Part shown: in pieces, positions 38,910 to 47,800 of the stretch | Layout: each line of letters opens with the position of its first letter | How positions within the stretch are numbered: position 1 is the stretch's first letter | Source of the DNA: Bacillota bacterium | GTDB taxonomy: Bacteria; Bacillota_A; Clostridia; Lachnospirales; Lachnospiraceae | Assembly (NCBI GenBank): GCA_023443625.1 | Contig: JAEZTQ010000008.1 | Location: 62,001 to 126,000 of the forward strand | Length of the DNA stretch: 64,000 nt | Direction: 5' to 3' | Translations under genes and position numbers: made by a program | Notes under the pieces: generated by a model | Seen by the model: the letters and a program-made list of their open reading frames with translations, nothing else | What the model was told of the DNA's origin: nothing | Database searches by the model: none

Positions 38910-39392
38910 ATGATCATTCAGGATGAATATATTAAATTTATTATAGGAAAGCAAAAACACATAGCACTTATAGCGCATGATACAAAGAAGCACGAGCTTG
39001 TTGAATGGGTAGAGAAGAATAAAGAGATTTTAAAAAGTCACTTTTTATGCGGCACAGGAACTACAGCACGTTTAATTGTAGATAAAACAGGTCTTCCTGT
39101 GAAAGCGTATAACAGTGGTCCCTTGGGCGGTGATCTGCAGATAGGTTCCAGAATCGTAGAGGGAAATATTGATTTTATAGTCTTCTTCTGGGATCCCCTA
39201 GCTTCTCAACCCCATGATCCAGATGTGAAAGCATTACTTCGTATTTGTGCCGTATATGATATTCCAGTAGCCAATAATAGAGCTACGGCTGATTTCATGA
39301 TTACTTCTAAATATATGAATTCAGAGTATGAAAGAAGTGTTTTAAATTACAATAAAGTGATTCAAAGCAGAATAGAAGAATTCGATAAATAA
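38910..39392 (+). CDS. mgsA: methylglyoxal synthase
   Basis: A 160-residue enzyme converting dihydroxyacetone phosphate to methylglyoxal and phosphate, a bypass used when sugar phosphates accumulate. Family motifs are all present: IALIAHDTKK, GTGTTARLI, NSGPLGGDLQIG with the catalytic Asp in GGD, and FFWDPLASQPHDPDVKALLR. AGGAGG precedes the ATG. It is a single-gene unit with its own promoter and terminator. In this sugar-fermenting organism it may also supply the propanediol pathway; that is inference. Confidence 0.96.
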   Translation: MIIQDEYIKFIIGKQKHIALIAHDTKKHELVEWVEKNKEILKSHFLCGTGTTARLIVDKTGLPVKAYNSGPLGGDLQIGSRIVEGNIDFIVFFWDPLASQPHDPDVKALLRICAVYDIPVANNRATADFMITSKYMNSEYERSVLNYNKVIQSRIEEFDK

Positions 39393-39399
39393 AGGCTTA

Positions 39400-39438
39400 A
39401 AACCGTTTCTTGTCTAGATGTCAAGAAGCGGTTTTTTT
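39400..39438 (+). terminator. Rho-independent terminator of mgsA
   Basis: AAACCGTTTCTTG (39400-39412) pairs with CAAGAAGCGGTTT (39422-39434, one mismatch) and runs into a T-tract. Confidence 0.92.
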
Positions 39439-39552
39439 GATACTTTCCCGTCACAAAAGTATATGGTTGGGAACCAATAATAGTAAATGGCAGATAATAA
39501 TTGTAAATAACTAACAAAAATAGAAAAATGTTGAATTATTTTACAAATTTGG

Positions 39553-39581
39553 TTGACATTTACTCTACATAATTGTAGTAT
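39553..39581 (+). promoter_or_regulatory. promoter with BlaI/MecI-type operator
   Basis: TTGACA (39553-39558) and TAGTAT (39576-39581) are 17 nt apart. Between them, overlapping the -10, is CTACA-4 nt-TGTAG (39565-39578), the TACA/TGTA palindrome recognised by BlaI/MecI repressors. A repressor bound here would block RNA polymerase. The match to the family consensus is from memory. Confidence 0.75.
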
Positions 39582-39620
39582 AAAAATGTAATGAATAACC
39601 TAATATTGGGGGTGTGAGAA

Positions 39621-39998
39621 ATAAAACGTTTTAAAGAAGTATCTGAGACCGAGATGGAAATCATGGAAGTGTTATGGATGTCGGACATGCCAATTGCCAC
39701 GGTAGATCTCCTTAATTATTTTAACAAGGAGAAGCAAAAGGGTTGGAAACTGCAAACAATTTCTACATTTCTAACTCGGTTATCTGAGAAAGGTTTTGTT
39801 AAATCCAATAACGAGGGGAGGAGGACGATACATAGTCCAGCAATTACGCTTAAGGAATACAATCAAGCTAAAGCGAAGAGCATTTTAGAAGTGATGTATG
39901 AGGGTTCTATCAAGAATTTTTTTGTAGCTTTATATGGTGACAAGAAGATATCGCATGATGAGATTGCAGAGTTAAAACAATGGCTTAAAGAAAAATAG
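39621..39998 (+). CDS. BlaI/MecI-family repressor with apparent ATA start
   Basis: A 125-residue winged-helix repressor. The family normally begins with a short basic stretch then SExEWEIMxVLW; here the full domain, IKRFKEVSETEMEIMEVLW, is only obtained if translation begins at the ATA codon 39621. It lies exactly 8 nt after the Shine-Dalgarno core GGGGG (39608-39612), and the frame has a stop at 39615. The first ATG (39654) has no binding site and would remove part of helix 1. Later parts are TVDLLNYFNKEK, TISTFLTRLSEKGFV and a C-terminal dimer region. It overlies a BlaR1-like protease gene 9 nt downstream and should bind the TACA/TGTA palindrome in its own promoter. Confidence 0.85.
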   Translation: MKRFKEVSETEMEIMEVLWMSDMPIATVDLLNYFNKEKQKGWKLQTISTFLTRLSEKGFVKSNNEGRRTIHSPAITLKEYNQAKAKSILEVMYEGSIKNFFVALYGDKKISHDEIAELKQWLKEK

Positions 39999-40007
39999 AG
40001 GGTATCA

Positions 40008-41099
40008 ATGAGTATTCTATATAATTTTATTACTATGACGATTTCAGGGAGTATAATCTATATTCTATTTAAAGCAGGGATGAATATTACCAAGAATAAT
40101 TTTAGTGCAGCATGGCATTATGGTATATTAAAATGCATGTTAATATTCTTCCTAATTCCAATTGGATGGATCAATAGTTATTTATATGTTAGCAATAATA
40201 ATAGTGCAGCTACAATGTCAATCCATAGCTCGGCTTATAACAAAAGTATGGGAGTTATGAATAGTGTAGTAGAATTTACAAAAGCATATTATAAATGGGT
40301 TCTTGTGACATGGTTGCTGGGAGTAGCAATACTTACGTTAAAAGAATTCCTAAGTTATATGAAATTTAGATATATCGTAAACATCCACAAGAAAGAGCCG
40401 AGTGAAGTAATTACAAATTTAGTAGTAGAATGCTGTATTAATCTGGATATTAAGAGACCTATACAGGTATATATCAATGAATATGTTAATACACCAATGT
40501 TAATTGGCCTGATTTCCCCGATTATTTTATTACCAACGGATGAACTGGATAATCAAGATGCAGAATATATTCTAAATCATGAGCTTTCCCATTATAAGAA
40601 AAAAGATTTGTTGTTTAAATTTATAATGCTAAGTATACGTATCCTTCATTGGTTTAATCCTTTGGTATACATAATTTCTAAGGATTTAGATAAATGGTGT
40701 GAATATACCTGTGATGAGAAGAATGCTATTGGCCTCACTCTTGATATGAAGAAGAAATATGGTTTGGCTATACTCAATGCTGCCGCTTCAGTTCCTGTAT
40801 ATGGTACGAGTTTTGGAACACCCCTGCTCATGCCGCAGCAGAATTTAAAAGAGAGACTGATGTTTATGCTTAATGTAAAGAGGATGAATATGAATTCAGT
40901 TATATTATCAGTGGTACTGACAACCTTCATATTGTTCTCTGGCATTGTTACAGCTTTTGCTGCTGAGGTGGAATATGTAAGAATTCAACAGGTAATTGAC
41001 TCAAGGGATATTTATGATTCAAGTCTAAGTATGGATTTTAAAAAAGAACAAAAAAATAATCATATACAATTGGAACAAGTGATTGGTGATATAAGATAA
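40008..41099 (+). CDS. BlaR1-like M56 peptidase without penicillin sensor
   Basis: A 363-residue membrane metalloprotease of the M56 family. Four N-terminal-half membrane helices surround the cytoplasmic zinc site HELSH (191-195), followed by downstream NPLVYIISKDLDKWCEYTCD, where the Glu is the probable third ligand. A last helix lies near 295-315. True BlaR1/MecR1 proteins have about 250 more residues forming an extracellular penicillin-binding sensor; here only a short tail follows, so beta-lactam sensing in the classical way is impossible. It should cleave the BlaI-type repressor encoded 9 nt upstream in response to another cue. Codon use and composition are like its neighbours. Confidence 0.9.
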   Translation: MSILYNFITMTISGSIIYILFKAGMNITKNNFSAAWHYGILKCMLIFFLIPIGWINSYLYVSNNNSAATMSIHSSAYNKSMGVMNSVVEFTKAYYKWVLVTWLLGVAILTLKEFLSYMKFRYIVNIHKKEPSEVITNLVVECCINLDIKRPIQVYINEYVNTPMLIGLISPIILLPTDELDNQDAEYILNHELSHYKKKDLLFKFIMLSIRILHWFNPLVYIISKDLDKWCEYTCDEKNAIGLTLDMKKKYGLAILNAAASVPVYGTSFGTPLLMPQQNLKERLMFMLNVKRMNMNSVILSVVLTTFILFSGIVTAFAAEVEYVRIQQVIDSRDIYDSSLSMDFKKEQKNNHIQLEQVIGDIR

Positions 41100-41124
41100 C
41101 AAATGAAAAAGGAGAGTATTATTT

Positions 41125-41754
41125 ATGGTAAAAAAGTTCAAGGTTACTTATGTAAAAGGTATGATAGGAGCTTTACTTGTTGCATTATTTATTCTTGCAG
41201 GAACTGATAATGTGAAAGCTAGCACAGACAATAATTTATCTGAGACAACGATAACATTGACAGAGGAAGGCGAGAAAGTTGATCTTGATATGAGCAAGGT
41301 TATATCTTCACTGCAAGGAAAGAATTTATATGGTGGAGAAATAATTTATGATGGAGACTTTAAAATTGTGACAGAGGTTACAATTAATCCAGAAGTATCT
41401 TCTGGAATCTCTATCATGAGTGTTACCAACAGTTATTCTGCATCATGTAATGTATTTGTTTATGTTAATTCTTCTAATAGGTTACTTGGAGTAATAACAC
41501 ATACTGTAAGTATTACTCATAATGACAGTGGACTAGTTCATATTAACTCTGGAACACTATCTGTTTACATGAACTTATCTACTTGGACTGGAACAGTAAC
41601 TGTATATGAAATTAACAATACAGATGGTAGCTATAGTGGTGCTGGAGGAATGGTAGAGTTTTATGATAGTTCGAGGAGCAGCTATTTTTACTATTTAGCT
41701 AGTGTAAAGGTTTATAGAGGTAATTCACCTTCATTTTCATTTACTCAAGTGTAA
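41125..41754 (+). CDS. small secreted protein of the BlaI/BlaR1 operon
   Basis: A 209-residue protein with a clear signal peptide (about 12-31, cleavage near VKAS), hence exported. The mature part is Ser/Thr/Asn-rich and looks all-beta: TVSITHNDSGLVHINSGTLS, WTGTVTVYEINN and a Tyr-rich end. No cysteine pair, catalytic motif or wall-anchor is visible. It lies 25 nt after the BlaR1-like gene and before a terminator, so it is probably an output of the repressor/protease switch. I do not recognise the family with confidence (it recalls Clostridia DUF6147-type proteins). Confidence 0.8.
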   Translation: MVKKFKVTYVKGMIGALLVALFILAGTDNVKASTDNNLSETTITLTEEGEKVDLDMSKVISSLQGKNLYGGEIIYDGDFKIVTEVTINPEVSSGISIMSVTNSYSASCNVFVYVNSSNRLLGVITHTVSITHNDSGLVHINSGTLSVYMNLSTWTGTVTVYEINNTDGSYSGAGGMVEFYDSSRSSYFYYLASVKVYRGNSPSFSFTQV

Positions 41755-41822
41755 TAGAATAGATAAATAAATTCTAAGTTTATTATTATATAATACTATG
41801 AATAAATTATAAAGGATATTTA

Positions 41823-41910
41823 AACAGGCTATCCACAAGTGATAATGTGCTTATACATTGATTAGTTCAAGATAAAGCATATTTGGTCACTTATGGATAG
41901 CCTGTTTTTA
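41823..41910. terminator. long hairpin terminator between convergent genes
   Basis: AACAGGCTATCCACAAGTGA (41823-41842) pairs with TCACTTATGGATAGCCTGTT (41887-41906) with one 2-nt mismatch; it is followed by TTTTA on the plus strand. An inner imperfect stem lies around ATGTGCTT/AAGCATAT. It ends the BlaI operon and may also stop transcripts from the LysR gene. Confidence 0.85.
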
Positions 41911-41921
41911 TACCCTTGGTA

Positions 41922-42806
41922 TTATTCTTTGGCAGCCAGTAGACTATCAATAAAGTACATAGCTGCATCGGAGATGGGTATATCATTATTATAAACAGCA
42001 ACTAACTTACGGGTGGGTATTTCCTTTGTTATTGATATAACTGCCAAATCCTCTAATTCTTTGACACAAAAATCTGGTATAAAAGCAATTCCTAGGCCGA
42101 TTTTTGCAAGGTCAATCAACAAGTCATTACTGCTTAACTCTATTGCAGGAACTAAATCCAAGGAATTCTCTAAGAAAAGGTTATGCAAAAAGACACTAGT
42201 AGTTGAGCGCTTATCTAGCATAAGGATTGGGTACTGCAAAAGTTCTTCTAAGGTTATTTCTCTATCAGTGAGAGGAAAGGCTTCTTGGTTAGCAATAAAA
42301 ATATCTCTAAATTCCTTAACGGGAAGAATCTGCATCATATTATTTAGAGCTGGGTTAGGAGAATTAGTTACAATAATATCAACTTCATTGCGCTCAAGAA
42401 GCTTGGCGCATTGAAGGGAAGTGGCATTAGTGACTTTAATATGGATATTAGGATATTTCTTATGAAAATTCTTCAAAAAGGGAACCAAATAATAGCGGCA
42501 GATGGTATCACTTGCACCAATTCTTAATTGAATACCATTTTTTGGGTCAGCACATAATTGATTTTCTCCACGGCTAATAAGATTGATAGCTGGTTCAATA
42601 TGTTTTAGAAGCAGTTCCCCCTCCTTAGTAAGGGCAACTCTTTTCGTACTTCGTATAAACAAAGTTTGATTAAGTCTTTTCTCCAGGGTTTTTATAGATT
42701 GGCTTACAGCTGACTGACTAATAAACAAATTATCGGCGGCATCAGAAAAACTTAGACTCTTTGCAACTTGATAAAAAACCTTGTATAATTCATAATTAAT
42801 ATCCAC
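41922..42806 (-). CDS. LysR-family transcriptional regulator
   Basis: A 294-residue LysR protein. The N-terminal HTH is LSFSDAADNLFISQSAVSQS (about 18-37) followed by the family-typical LEKRLNQTLFIRSTKRVALT. The C-terminal effector domain starts near residue 90 (LRIGASDTICRYYLVPFLKN). It is divergently transcribed from purL with a 196-bp intergenic region, the usual LysR geometry, but purL is not a typical LysR target and control is not established. The closest style is CysL/YwfK-like, from memory only. Confidence 0.92.
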   Translation of the reverse strand: MDINYELYKVFYQVAKSLSFSDAADNLFISQSAVSQSIKTLEKRLNQTLFIRSTKRVALTKEGELLLKHIEPAINLISRGENQLCADPKNGIQLRIGASDTICRYYLVPFLKNFHKKYPNIHIKVTNATSLQCAKLLERNEVDIIVTNSPNPALNNMMQILPVKEFRDIFIANQEAFPLTDREITLEELLQYPILMLDKRSTTSVFLHNLFLENSLDLVPAIELSSNDLLIDLAKIGLGIAFIPDFCVKELEDLAVISITKEIPTRKLVAVYNNDIPISDAAMYFIDSLLAAKE

Positions 42807-42870
42807 ACGAATCTCCTCTCATTATTCACATCTATTAGTAAGCCTAATAAAAAGGTTAACATATATTAAT

Positions 42871-42997
42871 TTTGATTATAAGACAAACTATGATATAATG
42901 CAAGTAAATGATAAATTGAATTTATATTACTTAATAAAGAAGGAGCTAAGCTCCTTAAGCAACAGGAAAATTATATTACTTTAATAAAGAAGGAGCT
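42871..42997 (+). promoter_or_regulatory. purL promoter and duplicated ribosome-binding leader
   Basis: TTTGAT (42871-42876) and TATAAT (42894-42899) are 17 nt apart. The leader then contains two near-identical blocks, TTATATTACTTAATAAAGAA-GGAGCT at 42922-42947 and the same with one extra T at 42971-42997. The first block's AGGAGCT is the left arm of a perfect palindrome AGGAGCT-A-AGCTCCT (42941-42955); the second block contains the AAGGAG used by purL. The first copy has no start codon. Confidence 0.7.
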
Positions 42998-43002
42998 TTG
43001 AG

Positions 43003-46000
43003 ATGAGCAGCGTAAAACGTATTTATGTTGAAAAGAAGACACCTTATGCAGTAAGAGCAATGGAGCTAAGAACAGAGCTTCGCAGCTATTTAGATATGAA
43101 GGGCTTAGAAGGTGTTCGTGTCTTAATTCGCTATGATATAGAGAACGTAAGTGAAGAGACTTATAAGAAATCTCTTGGAACAGTATTTTCTGAACCCCCC
43201 TTAGATATGTTGTATGAGGAGAGCTTCAAGGCCGGTGAGCAGGATAGAGTATTTACTGTGGAATATCTACCGGGACAGTTTGATCAGAGAGCAGATTCTG
43301 CAGAGCAATGTGTTAAATTATTGAATGAGAAGGAAGAACCGGTAATTCGTTCGGCAACAACCTATATACTATCCGGTAATATTTCACAAGAGGATTTTCA
43401 TAAAATCAAGGCTTACTGCATCAATCCTGTGGATTCAAGAGAAGCAGATGAAGTTAAGCCAAATACTTTAGTTGAAGAATTTAGTGAACCAGAAGAGGTT
43501 ATTATCTTTGATGGCTTTTGCTCCATGGAGGAGGAAAGCTTAAATGACTTATACACTTCCCTTAATTTGGCTATGACCTTTCAGGATTTTTTGTTTATCC
43601 AAAGCTATTTTGTAAAAGATGAGAAGCGGGATCCTTCCATGACTGAAATACGTGTACTGGACACATATTGGTCCGATCATTGCCGTCATACTACTTTCTT
43701 AACGGAGCTTAAGGATATTCAAATTGAAGAAGGATATTATACTGAACCCATTAGAGCAGCATACAACAGTTATATCACAGAGAGAGAGAAGCTTTATAAG
43801 GGTAGAGATGATAAATATATTTCACTCATGGATATTGCTTTACTTGCTATGAAGAAGTTAAGAGCTGATGGTAAGCTTGAAGATATGGAAGTATCTGATG
43901 AGATTAATGCTTGTTCCATAATTGTGCCTGTAGAGATTGACGGTGAGACAGAAGAGTGGCTTGTATTCTTTAAAAATGAGACTCATAACCATCCCACAGA
44001 GATTGAGCCCTTTGGAGGTGCTGCTACCTGTCTTGGTGGTGCTATTCGTGATCCCCTGTCAGGTAGAGGCTATGTGTATCAGGCCATGAGAGTTACTGGA
44101 GCTGCTGATCCTACTGTACCAGTTAAGGATACCCTTAAAGGTAAATTAGCACAGAGAAAAATTTGTACTGGTGCGGCAGCAGGTTATAGTTCCTATGGTA
44201 ACCAGATTGGCCTCGCAACGGGCTTGGTTGATGAGATTTATCATCCCAATTATGTGGCTAAGAGAATGGAAATCGGTGCTGTTATGGGTGCTGCTCCGAG
44301 AAAGAATGTAATTCGTGAGAATTCTGACCCTGGTGATATCATTATCCTAATGGGTGGAAGGACAGGACGTGATGGTTGCGGTGGTGCAACAGGATCTTCC
44401 AAGAGTCATACCACAGAGTCAATACACACTTGTGGAGCTGAGGTTCAAAAAGGAAATGCTCCCACAGAGCGTAAATTACAAAGACTTTTCCGTCGTGAAG
44501 AAGTAAGTAGATTAATAAAGAAATGTAATGACTTTGGTGCAGGTGGTGTATCCGTAGCCATTGGTGAACTTGCTCCTGGTCTTCAAATTGATTTAGATAA
44601 GGTTCCTAAAAAATATGCCGGCCTCGATGGAACAGAGTTGGCAATCTCAGAATCTCAGGAAAGAATGGCTATTGTAGTTGACCCTAAGGACGTGGATAAG
44701 CTCCTAGCCTTTGCGGAAGAAGAAAATCTGGAAGCTGTTGTTGTTGCAGAAGTTACAAAAGTACCTCGTCTTGTGATGAAGTGGAGAGGTAAGAACATCG
44801 TAGATATCTCCAGAGCTTTCCTAGATACCAATGGGGCCCATCAGGAAGCAAAGGCTTATATAACCCTTCCCAAGAAAGAAGAGAATTATCTAAAGAAGGG
44901 TACACTTGTAGTAGATAATGATATTAAAGCAACTTGGTTGAAGAACCTGGCAGCTCTTAATGTATGCTCAAAAAAGGGTCTGGTAGAAATGTTTGATAGC
45001 TCCATTGGTGCAGCAACTGTGGTTATGCCCTATGGTGGTAAATATCAGTTATCTCCAATTCAGACCATGATTGCAAAACTTCCCGTATTAAAAGGTTCTT
45101 GTGATACGGTTACTATGATGAGCTATGGTTATGACCCTTATCTTGCCAGCTGGTCTCCTTTCCATGGATCAGTTTATGCAGTAATTTCTTCTGTTGCTAA
45201 GATTGTGGCAGCAGGTGGTGATCATAAGAAAATACGTTTTACCTTCCAAGAGTTCTTTAGAAGACTCAGTAGTGATCCGAAGCGCTGGGGTGAGCCCCTT
45301 GTATCACTCCTTGGAGCCTATGATGCACAGATAAAGTTAGGTCTACCCTCCATCGGTGGTAAGGATAGTATGTCTGGAAGCTTCAATGATATTGATGTAC
45401 CTCCCACACTGGTATCCTTTGCTGTAAATGTAGGAAAAAATAGTGATGTAGTAACTACAGAACTAAAGCAAAAGGGAAATGTATTAGTAAGATTTGATCT
45501 TAAGAGGGATGAATATGACCTTCCCAACTATGAGCAAACTATAGCTATCTACGAAAAAATCACAAAAATGATGAGAAAAGGATGTATAAAGTCATCTTTT
45601 GCTGTTGGTTTTGGTGGAATTATAGAAGCAGTCTGCAAGATGGCCTTTGGTAACAAATTCGGAGTAACCTTAAAGGATCAATTAAGGAAAGAGGATTTAT
45701 TCCTTCCTTCATATGGCTCAATTATCGCTGAGATGTCACAGACTACAGCTGCTTCTCTTAATGAGATAGGCTTTCATAAGGATGAATATAAAGAGATTGG
45801 TATAGTAACGGATGCAGCTGAATTCATGTATCAAGATGTAAAGATTACCATGGAAGAAGCATTAAGTGCATGGACGGGGACCTTGGAGAAGGTATATCCT
45901 ACTTGTGCAAAAGCAGTGGAATCAGAAGAAGCTACTAAGCTAGAGACAAAGTTATTTGATGCAAAGACTATTTATGTTGCAAGGAATAAGGTAGCAAAGC

Positions 46001-46794
46001 CTAAAGTATTTATTCCGGTATTTCCAGGAACAAACTGTGAGTATGATTCCTTGAAAGCCTTTGAAAATGCTGGTGCAGTAGTGGAGACGATGGTATTCAA
46101 TAATTTGAGTGAGAATAGTATCAGGGAATCTGTGGGAGCCTTTGCAAAGGGAATTAAGGAGGCGCAGATTCTCATGTTCCCCGGGGGTTTCTCAGCTGGA
46201 GATGAGCCTGATGGTTCTGGCAAATTCATTGCTACAGCCTTCCGTAATGATAAGATTAAGGAAGGGGTAAATGATCTTTTGTCTAACCGTGACGGACTGG
46301 TACTGGGTATCTGTAATGGCTTTCAGGCATTAATTAAATTAGGATTAGTTCCTTATGGTGAAATCACACCCCAGAAAGAGGATTCGCCTACCTTGGCAAC
46401 CAATAGAATCGGTCGCCATATCTCTAAATCTGTTTATACCAAGGTAGTAAGTAATAAATCACCCTGGTTAATGAAGACGGAGCTTGGTGGAGTATACGCC
46501 ATCCCTGCATCTCACGGGGAGGGACGCTTTGTAGCCAGTGAGGAATGGATTAAGAAATTATTTGCTAATGGTCAGGTGGCAACCCAATATGTTGATTTAG
46601 AGGGTAACCCTACTATGGAGGATGATTTTAATCCCAATGGTTCTTATTATGCCATTGAAGGAATAACAAGTCCTGATGGAAGGGTACTTGGCAAGATGGC
46701 GCATACAGAACGTGTAGGAGCTGGAGTTGCCATGAATATATTTGGTAACCAGGACCAAAGTATTATTGAGTCAGGTATTAGTTATTTCAGGTAA
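43003..46794 (+). CDS. purL: phosphoribosylformylglycinamidine synthase, single-chain
   Basis: A 1263-residue FGAM synthase fusing synthetase and glutaminase parts, the long form also used by proteobacteria and many Clostridia. The first half has HCRHTTFLTE and KNETHNHPTEIEPFGGAATC (ATP/Mg site); a second AIR-synthase-like repeat lies about 680-970; the C-terminal class I glutaminase has GICNGFQALIKLG with nucleophile Cys1104 and PASHGEGRF. It makes FGAM from FGAR, ATP and glutamine in step four of purine synthesis. No other pur gene is adjacent, so it is expressed on its own here, from the promoter near 42871. Confidence 0.97.
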   Translation: MSSVKRIYVEKKTPYAVRAMELRTELRSYLDMKGLEGVRVLIRYDIENVSEETYKKSLGTVFSEPPLDMLYEESFKAGEQDRVFTVEYLPGQFDQRADSAEQCVKLLNEKEEPVIRSATTYILSGNISQEDFHKIKAYCINPVDSREADEVKPNTLVEEFSEPEEVIIFDGFCSMEEESLNDLYTSLNLAMTFQDFLFIQSYFVKDEKRDPSMTEIRVLDTYWSDHCRHTTFLTELKDIQIEEGYYTEPIRAAYNSYITEREKLYKGRDDKYISLMDIALLAMKKLRADGKLEDMEVSDEINACSIIVPVEIDGETEEWLVFFKNETHNHPTEIEPFGGAATCLGGAIRDPLSGRGYVYQAMRVTGAADPTVPVKDTLKGKLAQRKICTGAAAGYSSYGNQIGLATGLVDEIYHPNYVAKRMEIGAVMGAAPRKNVIRENSDPGDIIILMGGRTGRDGCGGATGSSKSHTTESIHTCGAEVQKGNAPTERKLQRLFRREEVSRLIKKCNDFGAGGVSVAIGELAPGLQIDLDKVPKKYAGLDGTELAISESQERMAIVVDPKDVDKLLAFAEEENLEAVVVAEVTKVPRLVMKWRGKNIVDISRAFLDTNGAHQEAKAYITLPKKEENYLKKGTLVVDNDIKATWLKNLAALNVCSKKGLVEMFDSSIGAATVVMPYGGKYQLSPIQTMIAKLPVLKGSCDTVTMMSYGYDPYLASWSPFHGSVYAVISSVAKIVAAGGDHKKIRFTFQEFFRRLSSDPKRWGEPLVSLLGAYDAQIKLGLPSIGGKDSMSGSFNDIDVPPTLVSFAVNVGKNSDVVTTELKQKGNVLVRFDLKRDEYDLPNYEQTIAIYEKITKMMRKGCIKSSFAVGFGGIIEAVCKMAFGNKFGVTLKDQLRKEDLFLPSYGSIIAEMSQTTAASLNEIGFHKDEYKEIGIVTDAAEFMYQDVKITMEEALSAWTGTLEKVYPTCAKAVESEEATKLETKLFDAKTIYVARNKVAKPKVFIPVFPGTNCEYDSLKAFENAGAVVETMVFNNLSENSIRESVGAFAKGIKEAQILMFPGGFSAGDEPDGSGKFIATAFRNDKIKEGVNDLLSNRDGLVLGICNGFQALIKLGLVPYGEITPQKEDSPTLATNRIGRHISKSVYTKVVSNKSPWLMKTELGGVYAIPASHGEGRFVASEEWIKKLFANGQVATQYVDLEGNPTMEDDFNPNGSYYAIEGITSPDGRVLGKMAHTERVGAGVAMNIFGNQDQSIIESGISYFR

Positions 46795-46847
46795 GATATT
46801 TGTAATTAATATTACTTATTAAATATCAACTTCATATTATTACTTAC

Positions 46848-46888
46848 AATAGGGTATCTTTAAAAGATCATTTTAAAGATACCCTATT
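46848..46888. terminator. 18-bp perfect stem-loop after purL
   Basis: Arms 46848-46865 and 46871-46888 (AATAGGGTATCTTTAAAA and complement) with a 5-nt loop separate the convergent purL and sigma operons. T-tracts are weak on both sides, so it may serve both directions or stabilise 3' ends. Confidence 0.8.
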
Positions 46889-46934
46889 ACTAGTCACATT
46901 ATATTTTTATCATTTGCAAAGCTTGTCGTAGGAT

Positions 46935-47243
46935 TTACACGGAAATAACTAAATGTCTACTGGCTGCCTCAAGACAGAACTCTGTAATTGCCATTCCCAT
47001 TGCAAAAAAGGATAGAATAATTAGCAAGGCAAAAGCTGTTTTATCATAGACTAATTTCTCTTCTTTCCGGGTGAAATTAGCTATTAATATCTCAAGACCT
47101 AGAAAGATAAAAATAATAGGCCAAAGTTTAAAAATAATATCAAAGGTTAAGTTGGGTAGAAAAATTCGAAGGAGAAAAATAGTACCAAAAGTAATCAACA
47201 TTCCACCAAGGGTTAAGGTACCGACTCTGTGTGTTCTTGTCAT
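46935..47243 (-). CDS. DUF5668-like small membrane protein
   Basis: A 102-residue protein with three predicted membrane helices. The N-terminus THRVGTLTLGGMLITFGTIF and the following LWPIIFIFLGLEILI match the LiaI/LiaF-type transmembrane region (DUF5668). Its ATG shares one base with the stop of the preceding gene (TAATG), so it is the last gene of the sigma-factor operon. Proteins of this type are linked to cell-envelope stress; the exact role here is not known. Confidence 0.8.
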   Translation of the reverse strand: MTRTHRVGTLTLGGMLITFGTIFLLRIFLPNLTFDIIFKLWPIIFIFLGLEILIANFTRKEEKLVYDKTAFALLIILSFFAMGMAITEFCLEAASRHLVISV

Positions 47244-47800
47244 TAATTAAGACCTCCCTTATCTTCTAATTCTTTAATTTTATCAGTAGAATTTAAGTCC
47301 TTTTTCTTGCCTATAATTAGGTAGATGCCCAAAGAAATAATTACATAACCCATGACAAGCTGTGGGAAGTAGTGGCCAAAGTTGGACATAAGATCTCTCA
47401 TCCATAATGGTAATATACTTCTAAATAAATAATAGATGTTATTCCATAATATTGAGAATCCAATTACTATTAGTACAAAAGCCAATATGGTTTGTAGCTT
47501 TCCCTGTAAAAATTGGGGCATTTCTGCCGAAAATGATGGAAATAGAAAATTATCCTCCAGGCTATAAAATTCATCATCGGGCGTAGAGCGAAGATTAAAG
47601 GTGTCAAAGAATGCATAAAACCAAATGATTGGTAATGCTAATAATAGAACATCCATTCTTAGCCAGGCAGATATAATGATGGTGAAAATAAATACTGACA
47701 TGAGAGTAATGCCGCGTTTCATAAAGCCCATATACATCTGACCAGCTCCGGGTATAAAGGAAAAACAAAAGGTGAAAAAGCTATTCTTCTTTCTTATCAT
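47243..47800 (-). CDS. multi-helix membrane protein of the sigma operon
   Basis: About 185 residues, with four to five membrane helices. The N-terminal FSFIPGAGQMYMGFMKRGIT resembles TM2/DUF5683-type small membrane domains, in which PGxGQxYxG is characteristic. A soluble segment (about 65-95) separates two helix groups. The second ATG (47800) is preferred because GGAGGT lies 9 nt before it; the first (47806) is only 3 nt away. It overlaps the anti-sigma gene by 20 nt, a strong sign of coupling. Function unknown; it is probably part of the envelope response controlled by the sigma factor. Confidence 0.78.
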   Translation of the reverse strand: MIRKKNSFFTFCFSFIPGAGQMYMGFMKRGITLMSVFIFTIIISAWLRMDVLLLALPIIWFYAFFDTFNLRSTPDDEFYSLEDNFLFPSFSAEMPQFLQGKLQTILAFVLIVIGFSILWNNIYYLFRSILPLWMRDLMSNFGHYFPQLVMGYVIISLGIYLIIGKKKDLNSTDKIKELEDKGGLN

